From Polytrichum commune (Eukaryota > Streptophyta > Polytrichopsida > Polytrichales > Polytrichaceae): a DNA stretch of 64,000 nt. The DNA lies in the NCBI GenBank assembly GCA_950295325.1, contig OX485805.1, positions 49,812,758 through 49,876,757 on the forward strand, in the 5' to 3' direction. The position numbers and the translations under genes were made by a program. Under the pieces are notes generated by a model. That model did not search any database. It was not told the origin of the DNA and was given only the letters and a program-made list of their open reading frames with translations. Shown in pieces: positions 1-13,522 of the stretch; the first letter of the stretch is position 1; every line of letters starts with the position of its first letter.

Positions 1-675
1 CATCTAGGGGCCGGCTACATTTTTCACAAATCAAGGGCTAAACAACGTGGAGTGTCTTGGTGTTAAAAACATCAATGAGACCCATAAGGAATGTCGTTTC
101 TCATGTTCTCCAACTTCTACCGATTACATTCACACAAACAAAACTCGTGTTGCATCAACAATTCTAAGAGATGAAACATATGCGAAAACCCAAAAACCCA
201 TATTGAACATCGGACCTCCCCTTATTTATTTGTGGTTATTGGAAGTGCATGTTTGTTGAGTTCATAACTTGGATGCATAGGTCTTCTCAGTTGTATGGCA
301 CTATTAAGTGTAGAGAAGTTATTGTGGTCCAATCTCTTTTAGACACGTGTCATTATGAGGTTTGCTCTTTGATCCTCACCGAATCACATACCAATCAAAT
401 CTAGGGGTTTGATTAAGAAAACGAGCCACTTCAAACCCATGTAACCTCTGCCCTCGAAGGCCTACAAGGGGTTGATGTTTTGTAGCACCCATCAAGGAGG
501 AGGTTGAAAATTATTAACTGTGATGTGGAGCTCAGATATTGCTATCTAGATCCTAACCATGATAGAAATTGGGATGCAAATCCCTCAATTAGTAAAGTGA
601 CATTAAATTAGGATGAATCAATAACAAACCTATAGGCGACGAATTTTTACCAGACCCCCCATTGTAGGTGTCATA

Positions 676-1050
676 CTACACTAAATATGATATTTAGTGT
701 CACCAATTCTAATTGTCTTGCTCAATACTATTTGTAAACTGGGGTACAGTGTCACCAACACTAAATGTTAACTCAACATTATTTGTCATTCCTTGTGAAT
801 TTGGGGGATAATAGATTTACATTGTTGCAATTACTGTCATTGACCAAGCGATTTTTCATCCAAATTCCAATCATCCATGACAACATTTCATCACAAGTTG
901 ATGACAAGAGAAGGTAGGGTTTTGGCCTATGGATGAACTCATCCATCATCCATGACAATATTTGTTCGCTTATTCACAAGACGTGTAATTCAAAAAGTCA
1001 CCATGACGACATCAAATACCATACAACACTAAAATATCATATTTAGTGCA
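676..1050. mobile_element. MITE family B copy 1 (self-palindromic ends)
   Basis: Left end ACACTAAATATGATATTTAG and right end CACTAAAATATCATATTTAG are each palindromic. Interior landmarks shared with other copies: TTGTCTTGCTCAATACTA, GTGTCACCAACACTAAATG and TTTTTCATCCAAATTCC. Confidence 0.75.
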
Positions 1051-1376
1051 GTTGCTACTTGAAAGTTGGTTTGATTGGCTAGAAATACAAGTTGGTGACA
1101 AATGACATGCATCACATGATCAACTTGTATTTAAATTGAAGTTAACATATTTACAAATTCTTGCTTCTTGGTTATTCTTAACCCTATGGCATCAATATAC
1201 GTCAATATTCTTTCAATACATCAAAATTTGATGGAAGACTCACACGAATCCTCGCTTATAACTCAAATGCTAGGATATTGAAAAAAAACCCAATCACAAT
1301 GACTATTTTAATGTTATCTTAATCATTTTTGCATGTTCCATCGGAGGATCCTAACATACAATGCAATAAGTTGTAA

Positions 1377-1909
1377 GGGCAAGCCCAGTGGTCCTGGATC
1401 CGCATCTGCATCTGCACTTTTTTCATCCGCGATGCAGATTCAGATCCAGGAATGTGGCCCAGTGGTCCCTGTTAACTGTAAATTCAGATGAAAACTTAAG
1501 CAAGAACTGACGCCCTCCCTGCATAACGTCGACTTATGCAGGGAGTCTGCTATTTGAATAAGACGCCCATCATTAAGGATACTTGTCAGATAAGACAAGC
1601 CAACTGCCGACTTCGTAGTGCCTGGCTTCCGGTACATGGGTAGTTTAGGGTAAATTAATTCTCTGTCTTGCTACTTATTACGAAGTAACTGATTTTCTCG
1701 AAGAACTTATTTACGAATTAACTGATTTTTGAATTAACTGATTTTCTCGAATTAACTTTCTTGAATTAACTTTCAAATTAACTTATTCTCGGATTAACTG
1801 ATGCATGCATGACTGGCCGACTTACCTGCATCTGCTTCTACATCCCGGATGGAGCCCACTTTCCGTTCCCGGATGCAGATGCAAGTGGAAGAAGTCACTG
1901 GGCTTGCTC
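1377..1909. mobile_element. PIF/Harbinger-like MITE, family E copy 1 (533 bp)
   Basis: Terminal inverted repeats GGGCAAGCCCAGTG... and ...CACTGGGCTTGCTC, flanked by a 3-bp TAA target duplication (1374-1376 and 1910-1912), the pattern of PIF/Harbinger elements. Subterminal GCATCTGCATC motifs occur inverted at both ends. The centre contains a degenerate tandem array of GAATTAACTGATTTTCTC-like units (1678-1805). No coding capacity. Confidence 0.85.
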
Positions 1910-2791
1910 TAATTATAGAACTGGCTTGGTTCAAATTCGCTCCGCTCTTGATTCATCAACAAACACGTTGCTTTTCATGTAGGAGCTCCACAACAATTTT
2001 TTATTTTTTTACTTATACCTTTTCACACAAATGCAACTATAGAATATAAGATCACAAGCTTAGATGGCGAGATAACACGATGACTAGGAGTTAGAAAGTC
2101 TTGCTAGAAAGATGTTGACCACAATAAATGTGAAGTCACCCAAAAGAAGTTGTTCGGACCCATAGTGCTTTTGAGGTATATGAGATGCGTATTTGAACTA
2201 CATATGCATTGTCATATTTTGATCATCAATACAGGAATTTTTTTTCACTCCGGGTATTTAAAGGCGACCCGTTATTTTTTTAATTATGTTTTTGGATTCA
2301 CTGATCCGGGATTTAAAGGAAAAATCATTGTTTTACATGTGGATTGTTTATATTTTTGAATAAATTTTTTAACAAAATATGTTTCCCTAAAATAGTGTAA
2401 TTAGTGCAGGAGCGGTAAAAGTGCTACAATGTCTTGGTTTGTTTTATCATTGTTGTATATTTAGTTTGGGCCCGTGTAGTCCCAACCCCATTGCACTTGT
2501 GCATATGAATATAGTGTCCCATGCCATCCTTGTATTGCCCACTCCGATTTGTTTACAATCAATTATTTGGAAAAAGTGAACGTCGACAACCTCACCAACA
2601 TTGCGGCCTTGTTGTTCAGCCTTTAAAAATGTGGAGTGAATTTATTGAGTATGATACTGAATACACGAAGATTAAGAACGTGATTTTAAGACTACTTATG
2701 AGGACTCCTAAGAAAATGCCATAAACAGGTCATACAATAGATCCCTTAGACCATTAGTTGATTGTTGTCCGACATGAACGTGATATTCAAA

Positions 2792-2875
2792 TTGAATGTG
2801 GGGAATATCTGGGAATATTACGTGGAATACTATCAATCCCACAAAACATTGTTATGGATTTGAAATAATGCTATG
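2792..2875. mobile_element. Half copy of foldback family A (right arm only)
   Basis: GAATGTGGGGAATATCTGGG through GTTATGGATTTGAAATAATG matches one arm of the full copies; the left arm is absent. Confidence 0.65.
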
Positions 2876-3524
2876 ATTGTTGCAATAAACCCTTCACATT
2901 TAATGAAGGAAAACTCCACAACTACTCCATGTCACCTCCAAAAGGCCATGCTTAGGTTCAATATCCTTTTTATTCCATCATCCTCGCCACTTCCTTCCTT
3001 GTTATAGTTTGGAACCGTGCTCCATCTTTAACATGGAAGGTGTGTGGGTATTGTAATTTTGAAGGGAATACATGTTTGGGTATTTGAGACTTGCCTTTTG
3101 GACTTCAAGCTTTTTTTCTTTTATCTATACTTGATTCGTATGCACGGGATCCTTGAATGGTGCCTCACTATTTTAATTTTTTAATTTTTGTGATAATTCT
3201 TCAAATCTTCAAATTTTTGTTTTATAACACATCTTAGAAAGTGATGTGTTGTTCATGTTGTAAGAGTTTAGGGTTAATCGGTTACCTATGTTTGAGTGTT
3301 GTACAAAAGGTTTTTGTTTATAGATGTGGAGATGAGATTGGACCATGTGCTCAAAGTATAGACACTATTCTGGGTTGAACACTTGACACATTGGGAGGCC
3401 ATGCATGATCATTTTAATACAGCGATAACCTCATTCGAATACAATATATGCATGGAAACTACAACTCTACATGGATTGAGATATTTTACTTGACTAAGAT
3501 TAACGTACATCGTGAAAGACCTAG

Positions 3525-3756
3525 GTGCAACATACAAGTGTACCTATCATTCATCCAACATAAATGTTTTGAAATAGTATGCAACCCAAAAATTACATTT
3601 CTTTGTTGATTTGACACTGAAATTAGCTTTGGCGACCTTGAATTAGTCTTGTCCAAGTTTGTTGAGATGAGTTGGCCACAAACCTATATAGGGGGTCAAG
3701 ATTTTATGTTGGATGGATGAGAATTGTGTGTGCATGTGATAATTCCTTCTCTCCTC
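3525..3756. mobile_element. MITE family N copy, opposite orientation
   Basis: Ends CATTCATCCAACATAAA and TTGGATGGATGAGAATTG; the interior (CACAAACCTATATAGGGGG) matches the complement of the other copies. Confidence 0.55.
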
Positions 3757-6434
3757 AAAATTTAACAAATTTATGTATACTTGATTTATTAATTTATGTG
3801 AAACTTGGTAACACCATGTAACTCCAAATAGTAATTGACACCATAAACCTATAATATGTATGCAAGCGCATCAAATGCAAGGCAACTACATATATCGCCA
3901 ATCCAAGTGTCAATGAATGATTGATGGAGACCTCAAGTTCAAATACCTAATAATTGAAGTTACCCATTAGTTGATAGAAGGATTGCGTAGTTCTTTGGGC
4001 ACTTTATGTTTATGTGAACTACAAAAGGTAGGATATCACAACATTATTCAATGCTTTGTGGTAATTCTCTTTGAAGCATAAAGGGCACACAACTCCACTT
4101 TAATTCTTGAGCTTATGAAAATTGCAAGGCATGTTGAGGAATGGTATGATATAACGATCACAATCATGGATGTTTTAATAGCAAGTGACTTGGAACGAAT
4201 GGTAAAACCACATAAATCTTTGGCATTGGTAGAAGAGTTTCAAACTTGGAAAGAGATTCTAATTTTGTTAACCATGAAGTTACCAAGAAATGGGGAGTTG
4301 CCGATGTTTATAATACTTAGCAAAGATAAAGTGGACATTGAGTATAAATTGATCATAATCTTCTCAAATATGGCACGTCTATTCATTATGGATGCAAGTC
4401 TATGGTTCATGTAGTGGCCATTCAAGGCTCGCATACCTTAGAAGAGTTTTCTAATTGCCAAAGATGGTCCTTGACTTTGTCCATAGTCGCGTTAATGCAT
4501 GAAAGCATGCTTGATCACGAGAGTGCATTTTGAATGAACTCTATTAATAATTATAGGTTTTCAACTATGAGTTAGAGGTGTTGTCGCAACCCAACCCACA
4601 CTCAGTTTGAAGATAACTTCTGGTGTAACAATAACGGTTGCCAAGCGGGGCATAATGGATTTTTGTTGCCATTGAATATGCACAACCAAAGTTACACACA
4701 AATTAATCCAACTCCTCTTAATAAACTCAAATGTAAAGCGCATGGCATACACCCCATTACCATATATCTTGGACCCTGGTGCTAACAAAGTCCGGGAAGA
4801 GTCAGGATTTGGACGACTTTGGGCGTCACTTGGTGTCGTGTTACTCCAATTAGGGGCGTGACAAGTTCGGTGGACACGTGGAACCCTAGTGAGATGCGAA
4901 GGTTTTACAAGCACCCCGACCATGATAGATTCTATAACACATGGAAATTTTTATAACCAATCAGCAACATTGTGCATAGCATTACTCGACATTGTGCTTC
5001 TGTTATGTGGGCCATGGAATACAACCATGGGATGACTTGGATTCAGACCAAGCTCCCAATATCTATGGTTATATTTGCATGGCCCGCAAAACAAACACAC
5101 AATGCTAAACAAGGCTATGTGGTTATTGGTTTTAGTTGTGGTTTTCTTTATGTTGACCCTAGATACCCGAGTTCTTGTCAAGTAGTTACAAGTTCATGTC
5201 TTATTGTATGCGTCACTTGCATGGATTGCTTCATGCATATAAAGGAATATTGCCAAGGCATTTTGGTTGACCATGGGCACCTAGTTCAGTTGGTACATAA
5301 TACAATGTGTTGCACAACAAACATCAATCGTTTCCCATGTCAACAACCACTTCGCAAATATATTGCTTGCAAACTATAGAATAAGAGCCAAAAGAAGTAC
5401 CTATTTGAGGGTTATAAAAGGGAACGGAGGAGGCTCACAAAACAAATCAATGCAACATGGTAAGATGACATAAAACTAGGTCGTGACCCCTTGTCATCTT
5501 GCAAACTACCAAACTCCATCTATGGCAGTAAGGCTTCATGTATTACACATTCAAACGTAACGATGATGAAGACAATGATGGTGCCTTCTAACAATTCTAT
5601 GCTCAAATCGCGACTTCTTGTACCTAATATTTTAGGGTTATGTATAATATTTCACCATTATATATCATTATCAAGGCTTATAAAATTGCTTGTGTTTTTT
5701 CTGAACATGTTGCATATGTTCCTTAGATAGACTCTATAGATGACACACATGTATAACTTCACCATGAATGTGTACATTATGAAAAGGATACCACATAGTT
5801 GTTTGAAATTGGGTTTAGGGATATTTCATGTTATATATACCTTCATATAATACGTATATGTTTGTGGAGTTTAGTGATTAGGAACACCCTTTGCATGTGC
5901 CTGACTTGAATCTATTTCTATACAGTCTACGCAAAGATGAGTTTCTTTGCAACTACTTTCCACACCTATTTTGATTGGTAAACACCGCACGTAGCACAAC
6001 ATGCATAGTAAATATGTTAACGATGAGGTCAACAACAAAGTAAGCCTCGACCTTAACCTTGAACTTACAAGTGACAAAGTGCAACCAATCGAATAGAAAT
6101 AGATATCATTTTTTTTATAAGTTCCTCATTCCAACCCCATTGCAAGGTCCAAAGAAAAATCAACACAAGCATGGTAGTGTTTTTAAGCATATTCGAGAAT
6201 ACGATAATGCTACACCGTTTATGGTATTTAGCATCACATATACTATTCGCAAAGGGCCTAAACTAGATGCTTAGAGGTCTCAAAGTGTCCATTAATTGCC
6301 AAGATGGTATTATTTATCAATACAAGTAAGTTTTTGAAGTGAAAATTTATTTATGTTATGACATTTAGCTTAGCATATTGGGATACTTGAGATGATAGTT
6401 TTGCGTCGTAGTGTGCATGGTGAAGTTGTTGATC

Positions 6435-6842
6435 CACGGGGAGGTCACTTCATTGTGAAGTTGACACCACGTGCGGACAAAGTTTGCTACCCCTATATTA
6501 CATGCCATATATAATTTTAAAATTTATGATATTTTTTCTACATATACATAACCATTGATAGTATCTTTTGTATACTTTTTGAAAATTTTAGCCATATTTA
6601 TCTTTTATAGTAATTGTTTTAGTTCAATTTTGTGTCATTCTAGTTAGAAATGGTATGTTTTATGAAAAAAAAAATCATCAAATTTAGTTACCAATTTTAA
6701 CTATGTCATAGGTACTATGTATATCTACTCATGAAAAAAAATTGATAAAATTTTGACCCATTTTGGTGGTGCAACTTACCAAAAGAAGATTTTTTTTGGT
6801 CGCACGTGGTGTTCAACTTGACAATGGAGTGATCTACCCGTG
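6435..6842. mobile_element. hAT-like MITE, family D copy 1 (408 bp)
   Basis: Terminal inverted repeats begin CACGGG (left CACGGGGAGGTCACTTCATT; right complement CACGGGTAGATCACTCCATT) and extend about 40 bp. A perfect 8-bp target duplication TGTTGATC flanks it (6427-6434 and 6843-6850), diagnostic of hAT-type transposition. AT-rich interior with no coding capacity. Confidence 0.9.
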
Positions 6843-7284
6843 TGTTGATCATTAACCTAGCAAACATATCAAAATAGGGTAAGTGACACTATCATGCATG
6901 TGCAACAAAATACCATAAACAATGTAGTATAATAGATGAATTGTAATAACCACCTATCCTAGCCCATCATAAAAGCAATCTAATTATTTTTGCGAAATGA
7001 CCTTGTCAAAGACTTTTTGGACAAATTTTGAGAGTTTTAAGAAGTAGAAGTTAAATTGTTGTGTTTTCCATCCACATGGTTATATAATCCAAATGTATTG
7101 GAGCTCTTGTACCAAGTGTATTCAAAGACAATGTTTTGAGGTGGACCATTTGCGGTTCTAGTGGGCTTATAAGTTGATGGATTCAATTACTTTTACAAAT
7201 ACTTACCACGATTGTTAAAACTATATCTACGTCACTTGCATGCTATATTTGTGTTAGAATAGACTATAGACTAGCTAGTATTGA

Positions 7285-7677
7285 CTACACTAAATATTGT
7301 ATCGAGTGTCACCAAATATATTTGCATTTCCTTGCTCAATACTAATTGCAACCCACTCATGTGGGGTCACCAACACTAAATGTAAACTTAAACATCATTT
7401 CTCATTCCTTGCAAATACATTTGGGCATTGTAGATTCCAACATTGCAATTATTGTTGCTTACTAAGTGACTTTTCATCCAAATTCCACTCGTCCGTGATA
7501 ATGTTTCATTACAAACTTTTAAGATTCCAAATATACCAAACTTTGTTTCAATCGGCATTGATTCATCCAATCATCCATTACAATACTCGTAATCTTATTT
7601 ATAAGAGATGTCATTAGAAAAGTTACCACAATGACATCAAAATACCTTATGACACTAAATACAATATTTAGTGTAGT
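7285..7677. mobile_element. MITE family B copy 2
   Basis: Full-length relative of copy 1, with ends ACACTAAATATTGTATCGAG and GACACTAAATACAATATTTA and the same interior landmarks in the same order. Confidence 0.75.
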
Positions 7678-7863
7678 GACTTTAGACTATTTAGTAGTAG
7701 GTACTTAACACTTGCACAACTTACAAGTATCTAGGTACTCCTTCATTCATATATATATAATAAATTTCAATGCAATCTATAGAAAGTCACTTGGCGTAGA
7801 AAACTACACAAACCTCCCAATGAAGCCAAAATAAAACACTGAGCTTATTATTCAACGTCACCC

Positions 7864-8016
7864 CATAACATTATTCATATCCATAACAACGTTTTGTGGG
7901 ACTGACAATATTCTTCAAAATATTCCCAGATATTCCCACATTTAGTTTGGAGGCGGGGAATATTATGTGGAATATTGTCAGTCCCACATAACATTGTTAT
8001 GGATTTGAATAATGTT
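7864..8016. mobile_element. Foldback MITE family A, full copy
   Basis: The two halves are reverse complements: left CATAACATTATTCATATCC, right GGATTTGAATAATGTT, with GATATTCCC/GGGAATATT around the centre. The whole element can form one hairpin of about 75-bp arms. Confidence 0.75.
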
Positions 8017-8139
8017 GGGCCAAATATACATGAAGGTCCTTGAAAAAATAGGTCGAGATGTCAAACATGTTTACACCTTGTCCATGTAATTGTGCCAACC
8101 CTGAGATGTTAACCCCTCATTAGTTATTGATCGGTATTC

Positions 8140-8468
8140 CTTACATGTGACATTACTAGTTGTAACGATAGATTACCGGATGAAACTATAAACGGTAAAA
8201 TAGAAAATATAAACCATTAATAGACAATATTGCCAACAAAGGTTGGAAGATAGACCCACTAATTGTCATCATTGCAGGCGCTAGGGCTGCCACACATATC
8301 CCCTCTATGGATAACATTGAAACAACATTTAAAACCCCTAAGCAGAGCATCAAGAACACATTTGAGGCAATTAATGTCATCGCTATACAATATGCTATGT
8401 CCATAATTCTGCACAAAAGAAGGATAGAAAATAACGAGCCAATACCACTCGACACACAACTACTATAA
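8140..8468 (+). mobile_element. Degenerate 3' end of a LINE-like retrotransposon (C-terminal coding fragment)
   Basis: Read in two frames joined by a frameshift near 8205: CDITSCNDRLPDETINGK and then about 88 codons to TAA at 8466-8468 containing KPLIDNIANKGWKIDPLI, IIAGARAATHIPS and IAIQYAMSIILHKRR. The minus-strand remnant at 25437-26411 encodes the same series, so this is a shared protein family. I recognise it from plant non-LTR-type sequences; the precise clade is inferred. Confidence 0.6.
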
Positions 8469-10751
8469 GAACTCCCAAAACACTCGCCAACCAATAAATA
8501 AAAGATATCACAATAAACTAATGGAAGGCCCATGACTCAACATCCACCCCACAAAGTTATAACCTTTGCCCCTACAAGCACTACAACCGCACTAACACAT
8601 GGCCAACTTGGTCACCCCAGTTTCTATAGTGCCCACCCCGAGAGTGGTTAGTAGTCCTGCACCACTGATATTATGTCCAGTGGACATAATATCAAGGGTG
8701 GGTCGAACGGGCATTTCAATCATGTTGATCCTACCAGGGGTCAACGTTTCTTTTCTCTCTGACATTACTAGCTATTAACATAGTATTTGTGAAAACATCA
8801 CATTCACATGTAAAGTTTTTATTTTTATTTTTATTTTTATTTTTAAAGACCGAATCAATTTCTAGTCTCATGAAATGCACTTGAACTTTGAAAAATATAT
8901 AATTGGCAAAAACTCGTGTAGTTGGTAAAAGCTGCCTCCAAAGACCAATTGAAGTTGACTTTCCTTGCATTCGAGAAAACGATATGTATGACATTTTTAC
9001 ATGCCATGCGACATTTTCTTGAATACCGTGTTTATTTAGTTATCACAAACAAATTATAATTTTCATGCTAAATATTACGGGCCACGCTACAAACAAAGAA
9101 ACCAACACTATAAACATCAAGGGATGTCTATGTCATTGTTACAATATATTTTATTGGATGGAAAATATCACGTACTTTTGTGACTTCCAATATAGTGAGA
9201 CGCGATTTGTTGTTATTATGTTTGGTGGTTTTCAATCCAAAATTATAACAATACATTTTCAAAATTATACTTCAACGAAATAGAAAACATTTTCCCCCAA
9301 ACAAGTGTGTTAAATGTCATTTGTCTAAAATAGAGAAATTTTAAATTTGGTATACTAGGACATAATATAGAATCCATTGAAGCCGCATGGATAGGACAAG
9401 TATGTGGAGAGATTAATACAAAAACAACCACTCATTTCATCACTTCTAGTTCCACTCAAAGTAGCTACTTTAGATCAATTGTTGGCGAGTTGCACCTCCG
9501 TTTTGCCACCACCAAAATGTTTTAGTCTTATAATTGGTTATTTGCTTTGTAATTGTCAAATTACCCTCGGCCTAGGGCAACTAGGTTAGAATTGGAGTTT
9601 CTTGCAAAGAAAACATTGCAAAACCGGAAATAATGTCGTGCACTCCACTCATGAGTCAAAGAACACTCATCAATGATAAAACACTTCAAAATTCTATGTA
9701 TATCATCTCCAATCGGCACATGCAAATTATTCCAACAACGCGTCGTTTTCTAGGGTTGCAATTCCAATGTTGTCTATTCGTCGTTGCTAGGTCAAGGGTT
9801 ACACTTAAGAAATTTGGATGTGTCTCACAACCCAAGAGAAATTCAACACCCTTTGCATTTCCAAGCCGAGGTGGGATTTGTATAGTCATACATGCTCTAC
9901 ATTTTCAATTAGAAAAAAACACAACATTGATCTTTCTACATAAGAAAGAGGAGATTGCTTCTTAGATGAAGCTAATGTTGTCATCCATCTATTCGTTAAA
10001 GACATCCTTGTTTAAAAACCCACAAGGAAAGTTACTTAAAAAGCTAAAGGTGAGATCAAATAGGAAGTAACTAGTGTGTGTCTAGATTGAAAGTTATTTA
10101 TTCCACGCCTTCAAAACTCATGTGAAATCATTGTGGAATGGTGTCCTTACGAATGTCACCAACGACTTACCCTCGTTTATTCACGTGTCCTCAAAAGGGA
10201 CGTCAAGGAAAGGTCTAAAGGATCACGTGTTTGTATGTCAAACATTCAAATTATTGGTTCACGAGAGTGTTGATTGAATAACAAGAGGCAAAGAATCGAG
10301 TGAATGATTCGAGATTCTACATGTAGAGATTACGACATCAATTTTGATGAAGATGACGACCTCCTAAAGTGTGTCCTCTCAATCAAAGTTGACGTGGATA
10401 TCTTTCACTTCTTGGAACATTCAAAGTCGGTGGATATTCTTCCAATTGGGATACTTACACACTACTTATAAGTATGATAGGAAAGGCCCTCCCTTTTGCA
10501 CACTTGAGACTTCATGTTTCAATTCGTCTTCAAAAGAATACCTTAGTATTGCTCTCCCTCTTTTAGTATGACACGTTTGGGAAACACAAATTTTTTTTTT
10601 AACGAGGTGTCGTCTTCTCATTAATATGACAAATGGTGTAAAGTTGTTGTATTATTGAGGGAATATAAAATCATAAGTAATACGAGCTTCAAAATATGTA
10701 CAATGAGTTTAAGCAATATAGATGGTATGAAATAATAACTTCTAACTCCAA

Positions 10752-10997
10752 ACAGAGAGAGAGAGAAACTCTGGTCCCTTTTAACAAGGGGCCGGCGTGA
10801 ATAAAGTGTCCGTTCGTAATGCCAATGAACCCGATGGCCACTGGACAAGGGGACACTGGGACAATACTACTCTCCCCTTTCGAGGATGGACACTATAGTG
10901 ACACACTATACTAGTTCCTAGCTAGCCACTAGTGCCTTGAAGATACCGGACATGGTATCCCCCCAAAGGGCTTTGAGGTACCCATACAACAAGGTCT
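10752..10997 (-). mobile_element. 5'-truncated copy of SINE family G
   Basis: Shares about 235 bases of the SINE body with the intron 7 copy (GGCGTGAATAAAGTGTCCG, CTAGTTCCTAGCTAGCCAC) at high identity but stops before the tRNA-related head. The tail here is a GA repeat. Confidence 0.75.
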
Positions 10998-11823
10998 AAC
11001 TCCAAACAAATACAAATATTCTCAAGAACTCTTGAAATAAGAGTTCAAAGATCTATGGTGTTGCCTACCCAAGTTAGTAATTGTCATCTTATCTAAATAT
11101 CCTACTAACTTTTGAAAACTAATAATTTCATTAACATCAAAATATAAAGAGTTCTCCTCAAAGAAACTAGACAACAATGATGCGTGATGTCTAGAATCAA
11201 GATACTAGTGATACTATATCACCCGTGTACAAGGCAACATACTAGGCAGGAGGCCACTCTAACCCTAACCATGTCCATTCTACACTAGTAACCCTAACTA
11301 TGATTAAGTTCCCAAAGGTAAGTGAAGTTCTCAAAGAAGTTCCCAAGTGAAAATGGATGTATTTTAGATGTACACAACATAGATGACATGAATTTTAGCA
11401 TCAACTACCTCTTTAATATGACAAAACAAAGATTATGAATGTCGCATTATCGAATGTCGTAGTTGTATAAAAGAGTGAGTTTTTGTAGCCGTTGTGGATG
11501 TGATTGTATATCAAAAGAACGTGGACATGATGTGCGCAAAATGTTCAACATTGTAATGGGCATATTAAAGCAGGCGTGTTGCTATGGTTTAGTTTGGATT
11601 GGCCAAAAGGTTTGGAATCATCTAAATGTTAGTTTAAATATTGGGTTCAAATGCATGACATGGGTGTCCTTGGATGCAAAAATATACTAAGTATGTGATC
11701 ATGCATGTCATGTGTGGTTGATTACGCATTCAACAAATTTAATTTTTAGAATTTTGAGTTAAAGATTTCGTGAGGACTCCTTGAGTTTTTATGAAACCCA
11801 AACCAAATTGCCATCTGGGTATT

Positions 11824-12011
11824 GTATTTAGTGTCACTTACTATTTGGAGTTATGCAGTGCTTTAGATGTACATCTCATATTTTGCCAACAAATGTCAAA
11901 TTGGTTGTTTGGACATTATAAAACACTAACAACTTTACTTGGTAAAAAATGACATCGATAGTACAAAAATATAGCATTGTGTGACTCCAAATAGTAAGTG
12001 ACACTAAATAG
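11824..12011. mobile_element. MITE family C copy 1 (188 bp)
   Basis: Inverted ends TATTTAGTGTCACTTACTAT / ATAGTAAGTGACACTAAATA continue inward with TTTGGAGTTATGCAGTG / CATTGTGTGACTCCAAA. Related end fragments occur near 3804-3850 and 41620-41660. Confidence 0.75.
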
Positions 12012-12496
12012 ATCGTGTTTCGTGTAGTTCTCATGAAGAGTTGTTACCACCAAAGATACATCAAAATGCAGAGGCTTGCCATTTTATAAGCTTATCACTC
12101 ATATGTGTGGTTCCTTTCATGAAACCAAAAGGGACCACCTTCAACATGGTGCAATAGCATTTGCCCCATAGCCTTGGTCCATAATCATATTGAACTCACA
12201 ACTGTGATCAAGGTGAAGTGTCTCTCATTCACGCCAACACGAGCATAGTAATTTTCTTAACTAGGTCTTGGCATGAACTCCTTTTGTCCAAATGTTTGTC
12301 GTCAACCATTAGAATAACTTAAATTTGGAGTGTTATTGTTGTTGTTTTTTATTTTATTACATTTTAATTTGTTCTTCCTGGTCTTGGACCCTAGTATGAC
12401 CCCACCTTATAATTATAGCCATTAAAAAAAAAAAAATTGGGTGTTTTCTTGTGGTTGAGCCGTGCCTTAACCCTTAAAAGACAAAGGTCTTGATGT

Positions 12497-12906
12497 CACG
12501 GGGAGGTCACTTCATTGTCAAGTTGACACCACGTGCGGACAAAGTTTGCTACCCCTATATTACATGCCATATATAATTTTAAAATTTATGATATTTTTTC
12601 TACATATACATAACCATAGATAGTATCTTTTGTATACTTTTTTGAAATTTTTAGTCATCTTTATTTTTTGTAGTAATGTTTTTAGTTCAATTCTATGTCA
12701 TTCTAGTTAGAAATGGTATGTTTTATGAAAAAAACAAATCATCAGATTTAGTTACCACTTTTAACTATGTCATAGGTAATGTGTATATCTACTCATTGAA
12801 AAAAATTGAAATTTTTTTGACCCATTTTGGTGGTGCAACTTACCAAAAGAAGATTTTTTTTGGTCGCACGTGGTGTTCAACTTGACAATGGAGTGATCTA
12901 CCCGTG
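12497..12906. mobile_element. hAT-like MITE, family D copy 2 (410 bp)
   Basis: Nearly identical to copy 1 along its whole length and in the same orientation, with a different perfect 8-bp duplication CTTGATGT (12489-12496 and 12907-12914). High identity plus intact duplications points to recent movement. Confidence 0.92.
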
Positions 12907-13134
12907 CTTGATGTACAACCTATAGACATAATTTTGACAGGCCTCGCCAAGTCCAGGATCAACTTTTCTATGGGTTTTGTGATTTTATTGTGCGATTTTT
13001 TGTGACTTCAATTAGTATATCATATTTTGTAAAGGAGAAGTTCAAACGTTTATGTGAAGTTGATGTTCACCATACTAAGTTTGTATTTGCATGCAAGGGC
13101 ACCCATGTGGTGTATTTAGCCTTTTAGACCCTTA

Positions 13135-13522
13135 GGGCAAGCCTAGTGACCCTGCACCTGCATCTGCATTTGCGCTTTCTCATCCGCGATGCGGATGCAG
13201 ATGCAGGATACTAGCCCAGTCACCCTGCTATACCCTAAAATTGGATGTAAAATAATACAAGAAATGCAGAACTCCTTGCATTTCAACAAGATATGCAGGG
13301 AGCCTGCTATCAGCTAAGGACAAACAACTTCATGGCGGCTTTTAACTAAAGACAGCTCAATATGGTAGGGCTGCAGAAAACTACAAATCATTTTAGAGGA
13401 AATTCTGAGGTAGTAAGGTAGAATGAGTGGCAATTTTGCATGGGTCTGCATCTGCATTATGGGTGGAGGCCACTTTTCATTCCCGGACTTAGATGCAGAT
13501 CAAGGAACGACTGGGCTTGCTC
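13135..13522. mobile_element. PIF/Harbinger-like MITE, family E copy 2 (388 bp)
   Basis: Same ends as copy 1 (GGGCAAGCCTAGTGACC... and ...GACTGGGCTTGCTC), flanked by TTA on both sides (13132-13134 and 13523-13525). Subterminal GCATCTGCAT repeats are conserved, but the interior differs from copy 1 and lacks its tandem array. Confidence 0.85.

Noticed and set aside
4972-5379. 135-codon plus-strand open frame
   Set aside because: Cys-rich translation without domain, no neighbouring gene structure, and similar lengths are expected by chance in 64 kb.
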